Source of the DNA: JACQAP01 sp035548375
GTDB taxonomy: Bacteria; Pseudomonadota; Gammaproteobacteria; Burkholderiales; JACQAP01
Assembly (NCBI GenBank): GCA_035548375.1
Contig: DASZTG010000094.1
Span: forward strand, 1-64,000
Length of the DNA: 64,000 nucleotides
Direction of reading: 5' to 3'
Below are positions 44,110 through 52,080 of the stretch, piece by piece; position 1 is the first letter of the stretch, and each line of letters starts with the position of its first letter. The position numbers and the translations under genes are program-made. The notes under the pieces are model-generated. The model worked only from the letters and a program-made list of their open reading frames with translations. It searched no databases and was not told the origin of the DNA.

Positions 44110-44416
44110 AATATGACTGTACCCGGGAATGCCTGGCCGACCTCGCCGGGAGGAACAGGCCATATAGGCCAGTTCTCCGGTGCCATGGGGAAATGGATGA
44201 AGGCGCTTAGGGGTATTCCCGATGGACCCTGCGCCCGCCAACCCGCACAATGCCCCTGCCTTGACGGACACCCACCTTCCGGTCGGGGCAGCGGATCGGC
44301 CCGCGAGCCGATCCGGGTGATTCCGGCGCGAAGCTGACGGGGGTTGGCGAAAAAGCGTACTCGCGGAATCATCGAAACAGGGCCCGGCCAGTCCACACTC
44401 GGCCGGGCTTTTCTTT
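44110..44416 (+). ncRNA. Candidate structured noncoding RNA ending in an intrinsic terminator
   Basis: A 300-base stretch with no recognisable gene. Predicted helices in order: CGGGAAT with ATTCCCG (44124-44130 and 44215-44221) enclosing an imperfect hairpin at 44146-44180 with loop atata; TGCCCC with GGGGCA (44251-44256 and 44285-44290); an eight-pair hairpin GGATCGGC/GCCGATCC (44293-44314); a ten-pair helix with one G-U pair (44316-44325 and 44364-44373); then the terminator at 44382-44416. A possible promoter (CTGACT, 16 bases, TATGAC) lies at the end of the AraC gene. No known class (6S, tmRNA, RNase P, GEMM and others) matches by eye. In GC-rich DNA some helices arise by chance; an open frame of 74 codons from 44113 is an alternative. 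Confidence 0.35.
44382..44416 (+). terminator. Intrinsic terminator
   Basis: A perfect eight-pair stem (GCCCGGCC and GGCCGGGC) with an 11-base loop is followed by TTTTCTTT. It is the clearest terminator in the window. It could end the AraC transcript, end an independent RNA from 44.1 kb, or act as an attenuator for the small Cys/His gene that starts 22 bases later. Confidence 0.78.
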
Positions 44417-44437
44417 ATGCCGGGGGCTGACGCCGTG

Positions 44438-44602
44438 ACGTATCGCCGATATTTCTGGGACCAGCAATGGCATTCCGCACACCTGTGCACAGAGTGGCCG
44501 CTGACCCATTTCGTGCAATCGGACGGCACCGAGGTCGCAAAGGTGTGCGAGGAATGCGAGCGTTACCAGCGCGTCGAGCACGCCGGTCGCGCCCACGCGT
44601 AG
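44438..44602 (+). CDS. Small Cys/His (zinc-finger-like) protein, copy B
   Basis: A 54-residue protein from GTG 44438 (an in-frame ATG at 44417 immediately follows the terminator and is less likely). It carries QQWHSAHLCTEWP and KVCEECERYQRVE, the same His-x-x-His-x-Cys and Cys-x-x-Cys arrangement as copy A at 35492, from which it differs mainly outside that motif. Both copies lie beside unrelated genes, so this is a dispersed small family. A nucleic-acid or protein-binding zinc knuckle is plausible but unproven. Confidence 0.62.
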   Translation, partial: TYRRYFWDQQWHSAHLCTEWPLTHFVQSDGTEVAKVCEECERYQRVEHAGRAHA

Positions 44603-44622
44603 TTCGCCGATATTCCTCGTCA

Positions 44623-44652
44623 TTGACGATAGTAAACTATATGTTTACTATC
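44623..44652 (+). promoter_or_regulatory. higBA promoter with palindromic operator
   Basis: A near-consensus sigma-70 promoter: TTGACG (44623-44628), a 17-base spacer and TACTAT (44646-44651). A perfect inverted repeat, GATAGTAAAC then TATAT then GTTTACTATC (44628-44652), fills the spacer and -10 element, an ideal place for the HigA/HigBA repressor to block RNA polymerase. The expected start of transcription, about seven bases after the -10 element, coincides with the GTG start codon of higB. Confidence 0.8.
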
Positions 44653-44657
44653 CTCTC

Positions 44658-44939
44658 GTGATTCGCAGCTTCGCGTCACCGGAATCGGAGCATTTATTCG
44701 TCACCGGGAAATCCAGGCGAATTCCTTCGGAGATCCGTTCACGCGCGATCATGCGCCTGGCCCAGTTGGATGCGGCCACATCGATCGACGACCTTCGCGT
44801 TCCTCCGTCCAATCATCTGGAACGCTTGAAGGGAAACCGGAAGGGCCAATGGAGCATTCGAGTCAATGAACAATGGCGAGTCTGCTTCAGATTCGAGGAT
44901 GGGGACGCTTTCGATTTCGAAATCGTGGATTACCATTGA
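44658..44939 (+). CDS. higB: HigB-type toxin (RelE/ParE superfamily mRNA interferase)
   Basis: A 93-residue protein starting IRSFASPESEHLFVTGKSRR, the usual start of HigB toxins, and containing RLAQLDAATSIDDLRVPPSN, LKGNRKGQWSIRVNEQWRVC and FEDGDAFDFEIVDYH, the last two being the typical end of the toxin fold. HigB cleaves translated mRNA on the ribosome. The start is GTG with no ribosome binding site and almost no leader behind the promoter, so a leaderless message is possible. The antitoxin gene follows after nine bases. The pair has visibly lower GC than its neighbours, suggesting recent acquisition. Confidence 0.9.
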   Translation: MIRSFASPESEHLFVTGKSRRIPSEIRSRAIMRLAQLDAATSIDDLRVPPSNHLERLKGNRKGQWSIRVNEQWRVCFRFEDGDAFDFEIVDYH

Positions 44940-44948
44940 GGCGGGAAA

Positions 44949-45248
44949 ATGGCTGTGAAGAATGGACTACCTGCGATTCATCCGGGCGAATTCCTCAAGG
45001 AAATACTGGATGACCTTGGAACGTCCCAGGCGGAATTTGCCCGCGTGATCGGAGTATCGCCAATGCGGATATCCCACGTTGTAAAGGGCACCCGGCCGGT
45101 TACTGCGGAACTCGCATTGCTGTTCGGAAAAGCGTTCGCGCAGTCGCCGCAATATTGGCTGAATCTCCAGTCGGCCTACGATCTCAAGAGTGCCGAACGT
45201 GACATGAAAAACCGGTTGCGAGAATTGCGTCCTCTGGCGCACGCGTAG
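44949..45248 (+). CDS. higA: HigA-type antitoxin, XRE-family regulator
   Basis: A 99-residue helix-turn-helix protein. PAIHPGEFLKEILDDLGTSQ and VIGVSPMRISHVVKGTRPVT are the signature of HigA (VapI-like) antitoxins, followed by the FGKAFAQSPQYWLNLQSAYD dimerisation/toxin-binding block. It binds HigB and represses the promoter; the palindrome at 44628-44652 is the expected operator. GAGGCGGGAAA supplies its ribosome binding site, in contrast to higB. The toxin-first gene order is normal for this family. Confidence 0.93.
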   Translation: MAVKNGLPAIHPGEFLKEILDDLGTSQAEFARVIGVSPMRISHVVKGTRPVTAELALLFGKAFAQSPQYWLNLQSAYDLKSAERDMKNRLRELRPLAHA

Positions 45249-45357
45249 GGATTGGCGGGGAGTTTCAACGCTTCAACCAGCCAGGAATTCGGACGCACAC
45301 TCCGCCCAGATTCTGATCGATAAACCGGGCAGACCAACCCAGACAGGTTCAGACGCC

Positions 45358-45681
45358 ATGCGAAGCGGCCCAAGGCAGCCGGTTACCCGATTCTTCAAGC
45401 GCGTGGTCCTCACGCGCAGGTGGCTGACCTTCGTGACGATGTGCGTCGCGTTCGCGGTGTTCGGCGCCAGCTCCGTCAATCTCTTCACCATGTTCCGCGC
45501 CAACGTCACGCTGATCGCCGACTACGGGTTCATGGCCCTGGCCGACGGCGCGGCGCAGCAGTTCGTGGAACTGGTCGTGACGCTAGTGCTGGCAATGCTG
45601 GCGTACGTGGTGTTCAAAGCGTGCGAATATCGGCTGGTCCACCAGTTGACCGACGTTCATTCGGAAGACGATATTCCCTGA
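45358..45681 (+). CDS. Small membrane protein, unknown function
   Basis: A 107-residue protein with two hydrophobic segments, about residues 24-46 and 72-88 (VELVVTLVLAMLAYVVFKAC), and basic termini. It is of the kind annotated as conserved hypothetical membrane protein. No ribosome binding site of note. It stands alone between the toxin-antitoxin pair and a convergent cupin gene. Confidence 0.6.
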   Translation: MRSGPRQPVTRFFKRVVLTRRWLTFVTMCVAFAVFGASSVNLFTMFRANVTLIADYGFMALADGAAQQFVELVVTLVLAMLAYVVFKACEYRLVHQLTDVHSEDDIP

Positions 45682-45709
45682 GTGTCGGGGTTGCGGACGG
45701 CGGGCGAAC

Positions 45710-46009
45710 TTACTTGAGCTCGATCTCGACGAACGCGAATTCATGCGCGTTCGGATTCACGACGTTGTGCTCGACCCCCTCGTTGCGCGCATAGGACTGG
45801 CCGGCGGCGAGCTCGATCACGATTTCACCGTTCGCGGTCTCCTGCATCAGCTTGCCCGCGGTGAGGACGACAACGACGTAGTCGTGCGCATGCCGGTGCC
45901 AACCGGTTTCCGCGCCAGGGGCGAAGCGCCACTCGGTCACGATCGTGCGGTCGGTTTCGATAAGGCGCCTGGAGGTGGCTTGAGGGCGAGTCTTCATCCT
46001 GGAGACCAT
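45710..46009 (-). CDS. Cupin domain protein
   Basis: A 99-residue single cupin. The first cupin motif appears as ETGWHRHAHDYVVVVLTAGK (metal-binding His pair) and the second as GQSYARNEGVEHNVVNPN with the later His. Single small cupins of this sort are usually metal-dependent isomerases, dioxygenases or sensors; the reaction cannot be assigned. Either ATG 46009 or ATG 45997 could be the start. It is not obviously linked to neighbours. Confidence 0.85.
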   Translation of the reverse strand: MVSRMKTRPQATSRRLIETDRTIVTEWRFAPGAETGWHRHAHDYVVVVLTAGKLMQETANGEIVIELAAGQSYARNEGVEHNVVNPNAHEFAFVEIELK

Positions 46010-46110
46010 TCTAGTGGGTTCGTCATTCTGGCAGCGTCCTGAAGTGGGTATGTCTGGACGGCAGCGGAAATTTTGTCAGCATCGCTTGGGCCGGAAAGAT
46101 CCCCAACTAT

Positions 46111-47451
46111 TCATCGAACGGACTTCAATTTGGGCTTTTGTCGATCGACTGCCGCGCGAACCACCCAGTCGTTCGAGCTCGCGGGCCATAGCATCATAGC
46201 GGCACAGGTCACGATCCGATTGTCGAAACGCCGCGCCAGCGCCGGGTCTTCCTCGCCGAGCCCGGTGGGATGCGCCTCCGCGACTACCGCGACCTCGGAA
46301 CAGGTTGCGGCGGTAGGCTCCTTGGCGAGCAGCGCAACAAGATTTTCCGATGCCAGAGGTATCGGAAGCAACCAATCTTTGTCGACATTCGATGCAAGAC
46401 TGGGTGACGCGGGTCCTGTCACGCGCGAAGATTTTCCCTGTGCCATGCTGGACGGTGGGGGCGCTGCCGAATAATAGGATGGCTTGGTCTTCAAGACATT
46501 GCTCAAGGTCGACAGTGCACCCATTAACAGGAATCCCACCAATAGCGATTTCCCCCAGGATTTCTTTTCACCGCCCGGTGGGGCGGCCTTCACGACTTGC
46601 CTGGCACGGGATCGACCCAGGCCACGCCGCCAGGCGCCGACGTCCTTGCTCCACGAACGCCAGCGCCCAAGGTTCTCCTCGCTGGTTATCAGGGGAAACA
46701 AGGTCGGAAAACGCCTGGCTATTTCCTCCAATGCCGGCAAGCCATCGGCGAGCTTGCCGTTACTGGGCCGCACGGGCACGCGCAATGCTCGAATCAGGCT
46801 CAGCTGCCGGGCATGCTCCTCCTGTCGCGCGAATGCGTTCATTTCATGAATCGCATGATCGAGGACTGCCCCGACCGGACCGAACCGATACAAGCGGCGC
46901 CGGTCGTCTTGCCAATTGAAGTGCTTGATCGCAACCTCGAGCACGCACTCGTTACCCGGTCGCCAGCCTTGCGAGAGAAGCTGCGCAATGAACCACTCGA
47001 ACAAATCCCTCGCCTCGACGCTGATCAGCCTGGGATCTTCGATTGCGAGGTCGAACAACGCCCTGACCTCCGCGAGGTTGCGAGGGGCTTCGGCTATGGA
47101 CGCCATCAGTTGCAAGAAGACCGCTCGGGCGTCGACGTCCGGTGATTCCTCCTGCTCCGCCTGCGGATGAACAGGCGCTTCGGCGGAGGCCCGATCAATC
47201 TCGCCCGCGGAGGCCGGCTCTGGTTCATCCAGCCCCTCTCGCTCGACTCCTGGGCCCTCATCGCTTTCGTGTTGATCCGCGGCGCCGTGCCGAGCCTGGA
47301 ACAATGCTGCCTCGTAAGCCTCTCGCAGCCTCTGAAATCCTGCCGGATCCTTCTCCTGGTCGATCTGCTTGAGCTTGCGCGCATAGGCACGCCTGATCGC
47401 GAGCTCATCGGCATGCTGATCCAGTCCCAGGTCTTCCAGATAGGACCTCAT
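46111..47451 (-). CDS. J-domain-like membrane protein, partner of HscC
   Basis: A 446-residue protein. Residues about 1-50 resemble a J domain (YLEDLGLDQHADELAIRRAY, then PAGFQRLREAYEAAL), but the essential His-Pro-Asp tripeptide is not present; the position holds IDQ. A disordered acidic linker (60-108), a helical region (110-285), one membrane helix (about 301-320) and a Cys-containing C-terminal domain follow. It begins 16 bases after the hscC stop, so the two form an operon. E. coli HscC works with DjlB/DjlC, membrane-attached J proteins, so this is the likely counterpart, but with an altered or missing ATPase-stimulating motif. Confidence 0.8.
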   Translation of the reverse strand: MRSYLEDLGLDQHADELAIRRAYARKLKQIDQEKDPAGFQRLREAYEAALFQARHGAADQHESDEGPGVEREGLDEPEPASAGEIDRASAEAPVHPQAEQEESPDVDARAVFLQLMASIAEAPRNLAEVRALFDLAIEDPRLISVEARDLFEWFIAQLLSQGWRPGNECVLEVAIKHFNWQDDRRRLYRFGPVGAVLDHAIHEMNAFARQEEHARQLSLIRALRVPVRPSNGKLADGLPALEEIARRFPTLFPLITSEENLGRWRSWSKDVGAWRRGLGRSRARQVVKAAPPGGEKKSWGKSLLVGFLLMGALSTLSNVLKTKPSYYSAAPPPSSMAQGKSSRVTGPASPSLASNVDKDWLLPIPLASENLVALLAKEPTAATCSEVAVVAEAHPTGLGEEDPALARRFDNRIVTCAAMMLWPASSNDWVVRAAVDRQKPKLKSVR

Positions 47452-47467
47452 CGGCTGTCCTGACCGG

Positions 47468-49195
47468 TCAGGTTTTCGGATCGAGGTCGAAAGAGCCGAC
47501 ATGGCTGTCGCGCTCGATCGCATCGACAACCTGCTCGAACCTCTCGCGCGCCGGTTCAATTGCGCCCATGTCTTGCTTGTCAAGCAACTTTTCGTACTCG
47601 AGGATTTGTCGACCAAACCACTCGCGCCCCTCCCCTCTCATGACCTGGTAGAGGCGCTCGGCGCGTGCTAGCAAGGTACGGTGCTCCATGCGGTCGCGCG
47701 GATGGATCTTCAATTCCGACAGCGCCTTGAGGCTCTGCGCGATCTCCGCGTCCGAAAGCATGCCCGGGTTGCCCTGGATGATCACGGAGAAGGTTTGACG
47801 CGTCTTCAGTACAGTCGCCTCCACCTGCAGGATGCCGTTGACGTCGTAGGTAAAACGAACGTCGACTCCGCACTCCTGGCGCGGTGCGACCGGAACCGAC
47901 ACACGCAGGCTTCCGAGATGGATGTTGTGCGCCGTCATGCGTGCCTCGCCCTGGAAGATTTCCAGTGCGATATGGGACTGCCGGTCCTGCACGGGGAAAT
48001 AGCGTTTCACGCGGCTGATCGGTATCGGGCTGTTCCGCTCGATCACCGGATCGAAGTACCCGGCCGCAATGGCATGGTCGTTACCGGTCATGGAGACTTC
48101 CACGCCGAGAGAGAACGGCGAGACATCGGTCATCACGACTTCGTTCAACGCGGCGTCCTTCATCTTGAGGCCCGCCTGGACGGCCGCACCGAGTGCAACA
48201 ACCTCGTCGGGATTGATGTCGGTCGCCGGAAAGCGCCCGAACATTTGGGTGACCATTCGTCGCACGAGTGGCATTCGAGTGGCGCCGCCAGCCAGCACGA
48301 TCTGGTCCAGCTCGCTGCCACGCAGGTTCGCGTCTCGAAGGGCCCTTTCCACGGGATCGCGCATTCGCCTCAGCAGGTGGGCACAGGTGCTCTCGAGGAG
48401 CGATTCGTCGAGATCCATCGCGTACTCGTTCTTCGCGGATCGCACGCGAATCGTTGCTTGCTTCTCCGTGCTCAACGCACGCTTGGCGGCTTCCGTTCGC
48501 GCAGCAAGCTGCTGCATGAATTCGCCGCTGCCCCTGAGCTTCGGAGGCAGCTTGTTGCGCTCGAAGAACAGCTCCATGAGGCTAGTCACGAAGTCTTCCC
48601 CACCGAGGAAATTGTCCCCGGCGGAAGCGCGCACTTCCATGACGCCCTCGAAAAGCTCGAGGACGGACACGTCGAAGGTTCCGCCGCCCAAGTCGAAAAC
48701 TAGGAAGCGGCTTGCGCCTTCGCGCCGATGGATGCCGTAGGCCAGCGCGGCGGCCGTCGGCTCGTTGACCAGCCTGTCGACCTGGAGGCCCGCGAGTTGC
48801 CCCGCTACCCGCGTGGCTTTTCGTTGCGCATTGGAGAAATAGGCTGGGACGGTGATGATCGCTTCGCTGATCGATTCCCCCAGCAACGCTTCGGCGTCCG
48901 CCTTCAGCGACCTCAAAACCAGGCTGGACAGCTCTTCTGCCCGATACGTGCGCTTATGGAGAGTGAAGGTCTTGTCGCTGCCCATGAAGCGCTTGAAGGT
49001 CGCCACCGTGCGGTCGGGATGAGTCTGGAGTCGTTCCCGGGCCGCGTTACCCACGAGAACCGAGCCATCGTTATCGATACTCACGCAGGATGGAGTCAGG
49101 AATTCGCCGAGTGCGTTTGGAATGAGCCGGGACGTCCCATCCTGCCAAACCGCGACCAGGCTATTTGTCGTGCCGAGATCGATGCCGACTATCAT
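47468..49195 (-). CDS. hscC: HscC-type Hsp70 chaperone
   Basis: A 575-residue Hsp70, shorter than DnaK and of HscC size (about 556 in E. coli). Nucleotide-binding motifs are intact: VGIDLGTTNSLVAVW at 3-17, VNEPTAAALAYG at 143-154, DLGGGTFDVS at 168-177 and IVLAGGATRMP near 310. The substrate-binding domain (EVSMTGNDHAIAAGYF and NSPIPISRVKRYF) is followed by a short helical lid. The downstream J-like gene is 16 bases away. The family is implicated in stress and in interactions with specific clients such as RpoD rather than general folding. Confidence 0.92.
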   Translation of the reverse strand: MIVGIDLGTTNSLVAVWQDGTSRLIPNALGEFLTPSCVSIDNDGSVLVGNAARERLQTHPDRTVATFKRFMGSDKTFTLHKRTYRAEELSSLVLRSLKADAEALLGESISEAIITVPAYFSNAQRKATRVAGQLAGLQVDRLVNEPTAAALAYGIHRREGASRFLVFDLGGGTFDVSVLELFEGVMEVRASAGDNFLGGEDFVTSLMELFFERNKLPPKLRGSGEFMQQLAARTEAAKRALSTEKQATIRVRSAKNEYAMDLDESLLESTCAHLLRRMRDPVERALRDANLRGSELDQIVLAGGATRMPLVRRMVTQMFGRFPATDINPDEVVALGAAVQAGLKMKDAALNEVVMTDVSPFSLGVEVSMTGNDHAIAAGYFDPVIERNSPIPISRVKRYFPVQDRQSHIALEIFQGEARMTAHNIHLGSLRVSVPVAPRQECGVDVRFTYDVNGILQVEATVLKTRQTFSVIIQGNPGMLSDAEIAQSLKALSELKIHPRDRMEHRTLLARAERLYQVMRGEGREWFGRQILEYEKLLDKQDMGAIEPARERFEQVVDAIERDSHVGSFDLDPKT

Positions 49196-49727
49196 TTCTT
49201 CTCAACTATTCGTTTGGAATTGTCCGCCCTGCCATTTGTTGCACATGATCCATCGGCGACTTGTTGCGCCGTTGGGAGGCGGTGATCAGGCAACCGCATT
49301 CGTGCGCGCGCAAATTTTACCTGCATGACATTCGGATTGAAAAGCTGACCGCGACGAATCGCCGAGAATTTTCTCCCCTTTTGATTTGCGCCGGGCAGGT
49401 CGACTCGACTCTGGAAAGTAGACGAAGACTTCGCGTCTTTCCTCATGCGCGGCGCAGCATCTCCGCTGGAGCGAGCGCCGAGGCTTCGCCTGGCAAACCC
49501 ACGCACGGGTTCAATCGACGTCGGCTGAATTCCACCATGCCAGTTGACGCATGCGCCCCGCGAACTCTCCACCGGTATCGATGAACGTGTGACAATTCGC
49601 GCCGCATTGTCGCTATCTGGCATCGCGATAACTTCGCATTGCGTTGCCATTTTCTACCGGGCGAGCGGAAGTCCTTGAACCGTCTCGCGCGCCTTTTCTC
49701 CTGCACGGGAATTGCTCTTTCCGGGCT
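49196..49727. other. Intergenic region, no gene supported
   Basis: About 530 bases between divergent hscC and the lipoprotein gene. Short open frames are present on both strands but lack ribosome binding sites, family similarity and a coding-like amino acid composition. No heat-shock-type promoter was recognised upstream of hscC. Confidence 0.5.
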
Positions 49728-50840
49728 ATGCCTACTCTCACGAAAGCCGGCTTCGTTCGAATTTTCCGTGAATGGCGCATCGCGGCGGCAGCACTGGCCA
49801 TGGTCGTCATGCTTGCGGCGTGCGGCGGTGGCGGAGGAAGTGGCAGCGAGGGCAACACCAGCGCGGGCGGCGGCACGGCGGGCGGAGGTCCAGGCGCTCC
49901 GACTTCTCCCGTCGCCGCGACGTCACTGTTCAGCCAACCCCACCCCTGGACCAAGGACGTGTCTGCCCTCCCCGCGTCATCGAGGTCTTCCGCCATCATC
50001 AGTGCCCTCGGTACGCTGGGCGGCTGGGGCACAGGGTCGTTGCGCATCGATTTCTCGATCGCGCTGCTGTTCGCGGATTCGACGACACCGAGGCGCACCA
50101 TTTCCTCCGCTGCCGGCGGCTACTGCTTCGGCGGCCCGGACTGCGACGCAGTGCCGCTGCAGATGCCCATCCCCACCAACGGCAACGCGGAGGGCAGCGG
50201 CAATTACATTTGCGACACCGCCAACAATGATTGCCATGTCCTCGTGGTCGAGACGACGAGCCGGAAGCTCTATGAGCTCTACAACGCCACCCACTCCGGC
50301 GCTGCGTTCACGGCACTAGGCGCTTTCGTCGGGGACCTGACGAGGCAGTATCCCGATTCCCTGCGCGGCGAGCAGTGCACCTCCGCGGACGCGGCAGGGC
50401 TGCCGATGTCGGCGCTGCTTGCGACCAGCGACGAGGTGGCGAACGGCGAAATTCCTCATGCCTTGCGCTTCATCCTGCCCAACGCGCGCATGAAGCGGCA
50501 GGTGTATGTCCATCCCGCCACCCACGCCGGCGGGCCATCGAGCACGAACGCGGACGCACCACCCTACGGCGTGCGCTTCCGGTTGAAATCGGGCTTCGAT
50601 GAAACGCCGTTCAACCGAGGCGAGCGCGTCGTGCTGAAGGCGATGAAAAGGTACGGCATGATCCTTCGTGACGGCGGGAACATTGCGCTCACGTTTGCCG
50701 ACGACCGCCTGTCGAGCAACAAATGGGCGGCTCTTGGAATCGACAGAAATTCGTTCTCCTCCATTGCCGTCGACGATTTCGAGGTAGTCGACCTCGCGCC
50801 GGAGATCGCGCTGACGTTCAACTGCGTGCGCAACCCCTGA
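49728..50840 (+). CDS. Large lipoprotein of unknown function
   Basis: A 370-residue exported protein with lipobox LAAC after residue 25 or so and a Gly/Ser/Thr-rich linker (CGGGGGSGSEGNTSAGGGTA). The mature domain, about residues 65-370, has conserved-looking motifs ALRFILPNARMKRQVYVHPA, GVRFRLKSGFDE and MKRYGMILRDGGNIALTF that recur in secreted proteins of other bacteria, but I know of no assigned function. Four Cys (YCFGGPDCD, ICDT, NDCHV) may form disulfides. It is a single gene that converges with the flavoprotein gene. Confidence 0.75.
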   Translation: MPTLTKAGFVRIFREWRIAAAALAMVVMLAACGGGGGSGSEGNTSAGGGTAGGGPGAPTSPVAATSLFSQPHPWTKDVSALPASSRSSAIISALGTLGGWGTGSLRIDFSIALLFADSTTPRRTISSAAGGYCFGGPDCDAVPLQMPIPTNGNAEGSGNYICDTANNDCHVLVVETTSRKLYELYNATHSGAAFTALGAFVGDLTRQYPDSLRGEQCTSADAAGLPMSALLATSDEVANGEIPHALRFILPNARMKRQVYVHPATHAGGPSSTNADAPPYGVRFRLKSGFDETPFNRGERVVLKAMKRYGMILRDGGNIALTFADDRLSSNKWAALGIDRNSFSSIAVDDFEVVDLAPEIALTFNCVRNP

Positions 50841-50856
50841 AGTCCTCGGCAAGAGC

Positions 50857-52080
50857 TCAAACAAACTCCATCGGCGCTGCCGTCTCCATCATCACCTGCT
50901 CCGGCACGCGGGCGGCTTCGGCTTGTTGCCGTTCCTGGGCCGACTTGAGCTGCGCCTCCATATAGCCGCCGAGGTAGCGGCCGCGCGCGACCATGGCGCC
51001 GTCGATGCGCAGGCGCTCGGCCTCGAAGCGCGAAAGCCCGGCCGGCTCGACGCCGCTTTCCTGTACCACCTTCACCAGCCCGATTGCATCGCCAGCGCCC
51101 TTGGGCACCCCCATCGCGACATGCGGACGCGCGGTGAACGCCGCGTCGCCGATGACGACCGCGCGACCGAACACCAAGCGCGGCATCTCGAGGTCGACGA
51201 TGGGCTGGAAGAAGTGCAACCGCGCGCGGCGCACAGCCTCGGCGAATTGCGGCGCCAGCACTTCTGCGGCCCGCTCGATCATCTCCCCGCGAACCTTTGC
51301 GCTGATCAGCGCCGGCGGAATGCCGTTGGCGTGGTAATGGCCGGTGTCATCGGTCAGCAGCCGGCGCAGTCCCTCCTCCGCCACCGGGTAGTACCACACG
51401 GTGTTGAATTGCCGGCGTCCCGGCTCGACGCCGTGCCCGGGCCCCGGCACGGCGTAGCCGATGCCCTGCTGGCCGGGTGCCACGCAAACGCAATAGCGGT
51501 TGAAGATCGACGCGTGCGTCGCAGGCGACAAATCGCCTTCGTCGGTCAGGCAGCGCCAGGCGATATAGCCAGCGTAATTGGGCTTCGATTCGGGCAGCAG
51601 TTGCGCACGCGCGGTGGACCGCAGGCCGTCGGCGGCAACCAGCAGATCAGCTTCCACACGCTCGCCGCCGGTGAAGCAAGCCGTTACACGGCTCGCATCC
51701 TGCTCGATCCTTTCCAGCGTCATGCCGGCGCGGTAGTTCTGGTCGGGGAAAACCTTTCTCAGCTCGTCGTACAGGCGCTTCCATGACGTCATCACCTGCG
51801 AGAACGGTCGCTCGGCGACGACGCGCCCGGCGCGATCGAGGGCAATACGGGCGGGCAAATGAACGCCGAGCGATTCCTCGGTGACGTCCGCTCCCGCTGC
51901 GCGAAAGCCCTCCGCGAGGCCGGGCAGGATGGTGATGCCGGCGCCGCGGCCTTCGACGTTGCCGCTGACGCGCTCGAACACCTTGACGTCCCATCCCGCG
52001 CGATGAAAAAGATTCCCCGTGATCAGGCCGACGAGCGAGCCGCCGATGACGACGACGCGGCCGCGGGAGCCCTGCTTCAT
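50857..52080 (-). CDS. FAD-dependent hydroxylase, 2,6-dihydroxypyridine 3-monooxygenase-like
   Basis: A 407-residue group A flavoprotein. The FAD-binding motif VVVIGGSLVGLITGNLFHRA opens the protein, then LLVAADGLRSTAR (DG motif), and RAVVIGDAAFTARPHVAMGV (GD motif). The NYAGYIAWR and FNTVWYYPVAEEGL blocks resemble 2,6-dihydroxypyridine 3-hydroxylase of nicotine/nicotinate pathways. It is the last gene of the liv-type operon, its start overlapping the upstream dehydrogenase stop by four bases. It probably hydroxylates an aromatic or heteroaromatic substrate imported by that transporter; the exact substrate is inference. Confidence 0.85.
   Translation of the reverse strand: MKQGSRGRVVVIGGSLVGLITGNLFHRAGWDVKVFERVSGNVEGRGAGITILPGLAEGFRAAGADVTEESLGVHLPARIALDRAGRVVAERPFSQVMTSWKRLYDELRKVFPDQNYRAGMTLERIEQDASRVTACFTGGERVEADLLVAADGLRSTARAQLLPESKPNYAGYIAWRCLTDEGDLSPATHASIFNRYCVCVAPGQQGIGYAVPGPGHGVEPGRRQFNTVWYYPVAEEGLRRLLTDDTGHYHANGIPPALISAKVRGEMIERAAEVLAPQFAEAVRRARLHFFQPIVDLEMPRLVFGRAVVIGDAAFTARPHVAMGVPKGAGDAIGLVKVVQESGVEPAGLSRFEAERLRIDGAMVARGRYLGGYMEAQLKSAQERQQAEAARVPEQVMMETAAPMEFV

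Noticed and set aside
44113..44337. 74-codon reading frame with Gly/Pro-rich product
   Set aside because: No ribosome binding site, no similarity, and it overlaps the candidate RNA helices. It is kept only as an alternative to the RNA interpretation.
49261..49584. 107-codon frame upstream of the lipoprotein gene
   Set aside because: Composition is Arg/Ser/His-rich and not domain-like, with no ribosome binding site.
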